A DNA stretch of 10,770 bases from an uncultured Comamonadaceae bacterium (GTDB taxonomy: Bacteria; Pseudomonadota; Gammaproteobacteria; Burkholderiales; Burkholderiaceae), in assembly GCA_946482595.1 (NCBI GenBank), contig CAMLSD010000131.1, forward strand, positions 1 to 10,770, read 5' to 3'. The notes under the pieces were generated by a model. That model worked only from the letters and a program-made list of their open reading frames with translations. It was not told the DNA's origin and ran no database searches. Shown in pieces: positions 6,645-10,770 of this stretch (position 1 is its first letter; every line of letters begins with the position of its first letter). The position numbers and the translations under genes are program-made.

Positions 6645-6665
6645 GGGCCCGCGCAGGACGGGCCC
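6645..6665 (-). repeat. Hairpin just after the peroxiredoxin stop codon
   Basis: GGGCCCG (6645-6651) pairs perfectly with CGGGCCC (6659-6665) around a 7-nt loop, starting 6 nt past the stop codon on the minus strand. No T-run follows, so it is not an intrinsic terminator. It may mark the 3' end of the coding transcript or a processing boundary. A second small stem (GTCCG 6612-6616 with CGGAC 6623-6627) lies further along the same gap. Confidence 0.45.
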
Positions 6666-6671
6666 TGGGGA

Positions 6672-7148
6672 TCAGGCGGTCTTCTTCAGGGCCTTGACGG
6701 CCTTGAGCACGTCATCAACGTGGCCGGCCACCTTGATGCCGCGCCATTCGTGCACCAGCACGCCCTGGGCGTCGATGACGAAGGTGCTGCGCTCGATGCC
6801 CTTGACCTTCTTGCCGTACATGATCTTGTTCTTGACCACGCCGAACATGTGGCACATCTTCTCTTCGGTGTCGGCGATCAGTTCGAAGGGCAGTTCAAGG
6901 CTCTCCTTGAACTTGTCATGCGAGGCCATGTTGTCGCGCGACACGCCGAACACGACGGCACCGGCCTTCAGGAAGTCCTTGTGCTTGTCACGGAACTGCA
7001 TGGCCTCCGTGGTGCACCCTGGGGTATTGTCCTTGGGGTAGAAATACAGGACGACGATTTGCCCGGCAAATGCCTGTGGCGTGAACTTCACGCCACCGGT
7101 CGCGAGCGCTTCAAAATCCGGCAGGGGTTTATTGAGGGCTGGCGTCAT
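6672..7148 (-). CDS. bcp: Thioredoxin-dependent peroxiredoxin, Bcp/PrxQ family
   Basis: This cytoplasmic thiol peroxidase reduces hydrogen peroxide and organic hydroperoxides at the expense of thioredoxin. The 158-residue product has the thioredoxin-like peroxiredoxin core. FYPKDNTPGCTTEAMQF carries the peroxidatic Cys45 in the PxxxT/SxxC context, FGVSRDN follows near residue 67, and an arginine is present in GIERSTFVID. The usual Bcp resolving cysteine five residues after Cys45 (Cys50 in E. coli) is Met here; the only other cysteine is Cys99 in EEKMCHMFGV, equivalent to E. coli Cys99. The ATG at 7148 gives the expected N terminus (MTPALNKPLPDFEA), although the ribosome site is poor. A perfect TATAAT lies 43 bp upstream. 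It is transcribed toward the candidate sRNA and the phoH-like gene. Confidence 0.94.
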   Translation of the reverse strand: MTPALNKPLPDFEALATGGVKFTPQAFAGQIVVLYFYPKDNTPGCTTEAMQFRDKHKDFLKAGAVVFGVSRDNMASHDKFKESLELPFELIADTEEKMCHMFGVVKNKIMYGKKVKGIERSTFVIDAQGVLVHEWRGIKVAGHVDDVLKAVKALKKTA

Positions 7149-7190
7149 GTAGATATTTGAAAGTATCCGCCCGGTCAGGCGTAGCCGCTC

Positions 7191-7196
7191 ATTATA
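7191..7196 (-). promoter_or_regulatory. -10 box of the peroxiredoxin promoter
   Basis: On the minus strand this is a perfect TATAAT, 43 bp upstream of the bcp start. The region 16-18 bp further upstream is pure G/C with no -35 resemblance, so an activator may be needed. Predicted transcription start is near 7184, giving a leader of about 36 nt. Confidence 0.55.
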
Positions 7197-7216
7197 GCGG
7201 GTCTCCCCCTCGCCCC

Positions 7217-7268
7217 GCCCCGCGCGGGGCTGTTTGGATGGGGGCGGCGTGTCCCCCGAAAGGGGGGG
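7217..7268. repeat. GC-rich inverted repeats between the peroxiredoxin and Mth938-like genes
   Basis: The gap 7149-7335 has no gene. It contains a 14-bp perfect palindrome, GCCCCGCGCGGGGC (7217-7230), then CCCCC (7253-7257) paired with GGGGG (7262-7266) around a GAAA tetraloop. Neither is followed by a T-run on the minus strand, so these are weak terminators at best. Composition differs sharply from the neighbouring genes, and the block has the look of a dispersed intergenic repeat, which one window cannot confirm. Confidence 0.45.
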
Positions 7269-7335
7269 CTCAGGCCGCACGACGCAGCGCAGTCGGTCGC
7301 GTGCGTGGGCGCGTGGGTGGGTGCCATGCGGCCGC

Positions 7336-7725
7336 TCAGCCCGCGTCGGGCGGGGCAAGCAGCAGTGCGGCGACCACGCTGCGACCCTCGGACACCAGGA
7401 TGTTGTAGGTTCGGCAGGCCGCGGCGGTGTCCATGGTCTCGTGGCCGATGCGGCGTTCGATCAGCGGGCGCAGCACGTCCGGCCGCGCAAATCGCAGCCG
7501 GGTGCCGGTACCGATCAGCACGACCTCGGGGCGGTGGGCGGCGATCATCTCGAAGTGCTCGGCCGTGAACTGCTCGACGCTGTCGCATGCCCAGGGCACC
7601 AGCGCACCGGTCCAGGGGATGACCACGCTGGACTGCATGATCTGCCCGTTGACGTTCAGGCCGCGGGGGCCGAAGGCGGCGATCATGTTGAGCGAGGCGT
7701 CGGGGCGGTCAGGCTGGAGTTTCAA
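7336..7725 (-). CDS. Mth938-like domain (DUF498/NDUFAF3 family) protein
   Basis: This 129-residue single-domain protein belongs to the Mth938-like family, which includes the human complex I assembly factor NDUFAF3. The bacterial role is not established. Visible family marks are the start KLQPDRPDASLNMIAAFGP, the strand SVVIPWTGALVPW, the helix AEHFEMI, VVLIGTGTRLRF near residue 69, and the C-terminal block IGHETMDTAAACRTYNILV followed by EGRSVVAALLL. The TTG start at 7725 is supported by GAGGA at 7733-7737, 7 nt upstream, and by the family-typical N terminus; the first in-frame ATG is 13 codons in and would cut the fold. It is divergent from alaA, with about 105 bp between start codons. The product is probably cytoplasmic, with no signal peptide or membrane segment. 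Confidence 0.85.
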   Translation of the reverse strand: MKLQPDRPDASLNMIAAFGPRGLNVNGQIMQSSVVIPWTGALVPWACDSVEQFTAEHFEMIAAHRPEVVLIGTGTRLRFARPDVLRPLIERRIGHETMDTAAACRTYNILVSEGRSVVAALLLAPPDAG

Positions 7726-7755
7726 GCGGAATTCCTCAGGGCCGACGAGGCAGGG

Positions 7756-7786
7756 TTGGAGCGGGGCGCTGTGGTTAAATTATAGG
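7756..7786. promoter_or_regulatory. Overlapping divergent promoter region, Mth938-like gene and alaA
   Basis: On the minus strand, 7779-7784 reads a perfect TATAAT, 53 bp upstream of the Mth938-like start. On the plus strand the same AT-rich patch offers an extended -10, TGG-TTAAAT (7772-7780), with TTGGAG at 7756-7761 as a poorly spaced -35. Both polymerases would compete for the same DNA. The minus-strand box is convincing; the plus-strand one is weaker. Confidence 0.5.
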
Positions 7787-7830
7787 TTTTGCACCGCAAC
7801 ATTCCGGGCCAACACCCGCAGGAGCAGCAC

Positions 7831-9057
7831 GTGAAACCCGTCTCCAAGTCCGCCAAGCTGGCCAATGTCTGCTATGACATTCGCGGGCCCGTGCTCGAGA
7901 AGGCCCGGCAGATGGAAGAAGAGGGCCACAAGATCATCAAGCTGAACATCGGCAACCTCGCGGTGTTCGGGCTGGAGCCGCCCGACGAGATCGTGCAGGA
8001 CATGATCCGCAACATGCCCCACACGGCCGGCTACACCGACTCCAAGGGCCTGTTCGCGCCGCGCAAGGCCGTTGTCCACTACACGCAGGAGAAGAACATC
8101 CGGGGCGTGACGGTCGACGACGTGTATCTGGGCAATGGCGCGTCCGAGCTGATCGTGATGAGCATGAACGCGCTGCTCAACGATGGCGACGAAGTGCTGA
8201 TTCCTGCACCTGACTACCCGCTCTACACCGCAGCGGTGTCGCTGTCCGGGGGCAACCCGGTGCACTACATCTGCGACGAACAGTCGGACTGGCTGCCTGA
8301 CATCGCCGACATCAAGGCAAAGATCACGCCCAACACCAAGGCGATCGTGGTCATCAACCCGAACAATCCCACTGGCGCGCTCTACCCCGAGGCCGTGCTG
8401 CAGGGGATCATCGAGGTTGCACGCCAGCACCAGCTGATCATCTTCGCCGACGAGATCTACGACAAGACGCTGTACGACGGCAACACCCACACCAGCATTG
8501 CCTCGCTGGCCGATGACGTGCTGTGCGTGACCTTCAACGGCCTGTCCAAGAACTATCGCAGCTGCGGCTACCGTGCCGGCTGGATGGTGGTGTCGGGCGA
8601 GAAGCGCCATGCGCGCGACTACATCGAGGGCCTGAACATGCTGGCCTCGATGCGCCTGTGCTCGAACACGCCCGGGCAGCTCGCGATCCAGACCGCACTG
8701 GGTGGCTACCAGAGCATCAAGGACCTGGTCGCGCCCGGCGGTCGGCTGTGCCGCCAGCGGGACCTGGCCCACAAGCTGCTGTCCGACATCCCGGGCGTCA
8801 CCTGCGTCAAGCCCAAGGCGGCGCTCTACATGTTCCCGCGGCTCGACCCCAAGGTGTACCCGATCGCCGACGACCAGCAGTTCGCCTACGAGCTGCTGGC
8901 CGAAGAGAAAGTGCTGATCGTGCAGGGCACCGGCTTCAACTGGCCGCAGCCTGATCACTTCCGCCTGGTGTTCCTGCCCAACTCGGACGATCTGACCGAC
9001 GCCATCGGCCGCATCGCGCGCTTCCTCGAGCACTATCGCAAACGTCATTCCCACTGA
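7831..9057 (+). CDS. alaA: Glutamate-pyruvate aminotransferase (alanine synthesis)
   Basis: This PLP-dependent class I aminotransferase makes L-alanine from pyruvate and glutamate in the cytoplasm. The 408-residue product is close in length to E. coli AlaA (405) and strikingly similar in segments I recognise: NVCYDIRGPVLEKAR, ADEIYDKTLYDG, TFNGLSKNYR, YIEGLNMLASMRLC and QTALGGYQSI. PLP contacts include NPNNPTGA (about residues 183-190), D of ADEIYDK and the Schiff-base lysine K240 in GLSK. The GTG start at 7831 is chosen over an in-frame TTG at 7789, because AGGAG at 7820-7824 lies 6 nt before it and the resulting N terminus matches the family. It stops 12 nt before hom, and probably shares its transcript. 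In Burkholderiales this gene before hom-thrC is often annotated simply as a pyridoxal phosphate aminotransferase. Confidence 0.92.
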   Translation: MKPVSKSAKLANVCYDIRGPVLEKARQMEEEGHKIIKLNIGNLAVFGLEPPDEIVQDMIRNMPHTAGYTDSKGLFAPRKAVVHYTQEKNIRGVTVDDVYLGNGASELIVMSMNALLNDGDEVLIPAPDYPLYTAAVSLSGGNPVHYICDEQSDWLPDIADIKAKITPNTKAIVVINPNNPTGALYPEAVLQGIIEVARQHQLIIFADEIYDKTLYDGNTHTSIASLADDVLCVTFNGLSKNYRSCGYRAGWMVVSGEKRHARDYIEGLNMLASMRLCSNTPGQLAIQTALGGYQSIKDLVAPGGRLCRQRDLAHKLLSDIPGVTCVKPKAALYMFPRLDPKVYPIADDQQFAYELLAEEKVLIVQGTGFNWPQPDHFRLVFLPNSDDLTDAIGRIARFLEHYRKRHSH

Positions 9058-9069
9058 GTCCCCATCCCT

Positions 9070-10392
9070 ATGAACTCCACACAGAACCCGATGCGTCTGG
9101 GCCTGCTGGGCGCCGGTGTTGTTGCCAGCGGCGTCGTCAAGGTGCTCCAGCGCAACCAGGCCGAGATCCTGCGCCGTGCCGGCCGCGGCATCGAGGTGAC
9201 GCGGGTTGCGGCTCGCAATCCGGCCAAGGCGCGTGCAGCGCTGGGCGACAGCCTGCCCATCACCGAGGATTTCAACGCCGTCGTGACCGATCCGAAGATC
9301 GACATCGTGGTCGAGCTGATCGGTGGCACGACGGTGGCCAAGGACCTGATCCTGCGCGCCATCGCGGCGGGCAAGCATGTGGTCACGGCCAACAAGGCGC
9401 TGCTGGCGGTGCATGGCACCGAGATCTTCGCTGCGGCCAGCGCGCGCGGCGTGATGGTCGCGTTCGAGGCGGCGGTGGCCGGGGGCATTCCCATCATCAA
9501 GGCGCTGCGTGAAGGGCTGACGGCCAACCGCATCCAGTGGATCGCCGGCATCATCAACGGCACCACCAATTTCATCCTGAGCGAGATGCGCTCCAAGGGC
9601 CTGGACTTCGGCGAGGTACTGAAGGAAGCCCAGCGTCTGGGGTATGCCGAGGCCGACCCGACCTTCGACATCGAAGGGGTCGATGCGGCCCACAAGGCCA
9701 CCATCATGAGCGCCATTGCCTTCGGCACGCCGGTGCAGTTCGAGCGGGCTCACATCGAAGGCATCACCCAGCTGCAGGCGACCGACATCGCCTACGCGGA
9801 GCAGCTCGGCTACCGCATCAAGCTGCTGGGCGTGACGCGCCGCCGTGACGAAGGCATCGAGCTGCGGGTGCACCCCACGCTGGTGCCTGCCAAGCGCCTG
9901 ATCGCCAACGTCGAAGGCGCCATGAACGCGGTGGTCGTGCACGGTGACGCCGTCGGCTCGACGCTGTACTACGGCAAGGGCGCTGGCTCCGAACCCACGG
10001 CGTCGGCCGTCGTGGCCGACCTGGTGGACGTGACGCGCCTGCATACGGCCGATCCCGACCATCGCGTGCCCCACCTGGCCTTCCAGCCCGGTGCGCTCGA
10101 CCCCACGCCGATCCTGCCGATCGACGAGGTGGTGACGGCGTTCTACCTGCGCCTGCGCGTGGCCGACCAGACCGGTGTGCTCGCGCGCATCACCGGCATC
10201 CTGGCCGAGCATGACATCTCCATCGATGCCGTGCTGCAACGCGAGGCCGGTGACGACGAGAACCAGACCGACCTCATCATCCTCACGCACGACACCGTCG
10301 AGGGCCGCATGAACCTCGCACTGGCCAAGATGCAGGCGCTGCCCACCGTGCTGCAGCCCATCGTGCGCATCCGCAAGGAAGAGCTCAATTGA
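9070..10392 (+). CDS. hom: Homoserine dehydrogenase with C-terminal ACT domain
   Basis: It reduces L-aspartate 4-semialdehyde to L-homoserine with NAD(P)H, the branch step toward threonine and methionine. The 440-residue monofunctional enzyme has an N-terminal Rossmann domain (about 8-135; glycine motif LLGAGVVASG, VVELIGG, HVVTANKALLA), a catalytic domain (about 136-320; AGIINGTTNFILSEM, EADPTFDIEGVDAAHK) and an ACT domain (about 355-435; LRLRVADQTGVLARITGIL, DISIDAVLQRE) expected to sense threonine. The third glycine of GxGxxG is Ala19, and the end of the second strand reads VAARNPAK rather than carrying an acidic residue, which points to NADP(H) preference. The ATG at 9070 has no clear ribosome site; an ATG at 9091 is an alternative. 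It lies 12 nt after alaA and overlaps thrC. Confidence 0.96.
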   Translation: MNSTQNPMRLGLLGAGVVASGVVKVLQRNQAEILRRAGRGIEVTRVAARNPAKARAALGDSLPITEDFNAVVTDPKIDIVVELIGGTTVAKDLILRAIAAGKHVVTANKALLAVHGTEIFAAASARGVMVAFEAAVAGGIPIIKALREGLTANRIQWIAGIINGTTNFILSEMRSKGLDFGEVLKEAQRLGYAEADPTFDIEGVDAAHKATIMSAIAFGTPVQFERAHIEGITQLQATDIAYAEQLGYRIKLLGVTRRRDEGIELRVHPTLVPAKRLIANVEGAMNAVVVHGDAVGSTLYYGKGAGSEPTASAVVADLVDVTRLHTADPDHRVPHLAFQPGALDPTPILPIDEVVTAFYLRLRVADQTGVLARITGILAEHDISIDAVLQREAGDDENQTDLIILTHDTVEGRMNLALAKMQALPTVLQPIVRIRKEELN

Positions 10393-10770
10393 AGTACATC
10401 AGCACCCGCGGCGACCAGACCGAACGCGGCTTCTCCGAGATCCTGCTCGAGGGGCTGGCGCCCGATGGCGGCCTGTACCTGCCGAAGCACTACCCGAAGG
10501 TCGACGCGGCCACGCTGGCGCGCTGGCGCACGCTGAGCTACGCCGATCTTGCCTTCGAGGTGCTGTCGCTGTTCATCGACGACATTCCGGCCGACGATCT
10601 GCGTGCCATCGTGCAGCGCACCTACACGCCGGCGATCTTCGGCACACCGCAGATCACGCCGCTGAAGGCCCTGGAGCCCGGTGTGTACCTGCAGGCTCTG
10701 TCCAACGGCCCGACCCTGGCCTTCAAGGACATGGCGATGCAGTTGCTGGGCAACCTGTTCGAGTACGAAC
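10389..10770 (+). CDS. thrC: Threonine synthase, 3' end missing
   Basis: This PLP enzyme converts O-phospho-L-homoserine and water to L-threonine and phosphate. The first 127 codons are present and the frame is open to the window edge. The product begins MKYISTRGDQTERGFSEILL, followed by GLAPDGGLYLP, as in proteobacterial threonine synthases, and reaches LSNGPTLAFKDMAMQLLG, where K113 is the expected Schiff-base lysine. The start is a TTG at 10389-10391 that overlaps the hom stop codon (TTGA), with AAGGA at 10375-10379, 9 nt upstream, inside hom. This overlap points to translational coupling with hom. The C-terminal three quarters lie outside the window. Confidence 0.94.
   Translation, partial: MKYISTRGDQTERGFSEILLEGLAPDGGLYLPKHYPKVDAATLARWRTLSYADLAFEVLSLFIDDIPADDLRAIVQRTYTPAIFGTPQITPLKALEPGVYLQALSNGPTLAFKDMAMQLLGNLFEYE

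Noticed and set aside
6626..6645. A tRNA T-loop-like GATTCGAATCC string.
   Set aside because: No matching acceptor, D-arm or anticodon arm can be folded on either strand, so the match is a chance palindrome.
7780..10290. A very long minus-strand open frame opposite alaA and hom.
   Set aside because: High-GC genes often leave open frames on the other strand. Its translation is rich in His, Arg, Gln and Gly without any domain, and the plus strand has two unmistakable genes.

Overview
The window reads as a stretch of betaproteobacterial chromosome, most likely order Burkholderiales. The evidence is high GC with strong G/C third-position bias, the gene order rpsF-priB-rpsR-rplI-dnaB, the order alaA-hom-thrC, and proteins that look like Burkholderiales versions of their families. 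Genus is not decidable by eye.

Layout: (1) 1-1440 is the 3' part of a sodium:solute symporter of the acetate-permease-like (VC_2705-type) group, closed by two tandem intrinsic terminators. (2) 1508-3158 is a ribosomal protein operon, rpsF-priB-rpsR-rplI, with a perfect TATAAT box and a structured leader in front and a strong terminator behind. (3) 3258-4685 is dnaB, the replicative helicase; its upstream region holds a perfect DnaA box and three TGTCCCC repeats. (4) 4802-6457 on the minus strand is a PIN-PhoH family protein, convergent with dnaB and separated from it by a strong two-way hairpin. (5) 6458-6671 is a non-coding gap with an intrinsic terminator preceded by a hairpin whose loop carries an anti-Shine-Dalgarno sequence; I interpret this as a small RNA. 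(6) 6672-7148 on the minus strand is a Bcp/PrxQ peroxiredoxin. (7) 7149-7335 is a very GC-rich gap with short inverted repeats. (8) 7336-7725 on the minus strand is an Mth938-like (DUF498) protein. (9) 7831-10770 on the plus strand is alaA, hom and the start of thrC, an amino-acid biosynthesis operon.

How the genes work together: rpsF, rpsR and rplI supply ribosomal proteins S6, S18 and L9, and priB and dnaB supply replication restart and fork unwinding, so the block links translation and replication. The alaA product is a PLP-dependent glutamate-pyruvate aminotransferase. Hom and ThrC carry aspartate-semialdehyde to homoserine and phosphohomoserine to threonine; homoserine kinase is not in the window.

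Most of the window is ordinary housekeeping DNA. There is no phage, transposon, CRISPR array or evident defence system. The best candidate for something undescribed is the roughly 70-nt minus-strand RNA at about 6485-6556. It has an 8-bp stem presenting CUCCUCCU in its loop, followed directly by an intrinsic terminator, between the peroxiredoxin and phoH genes.
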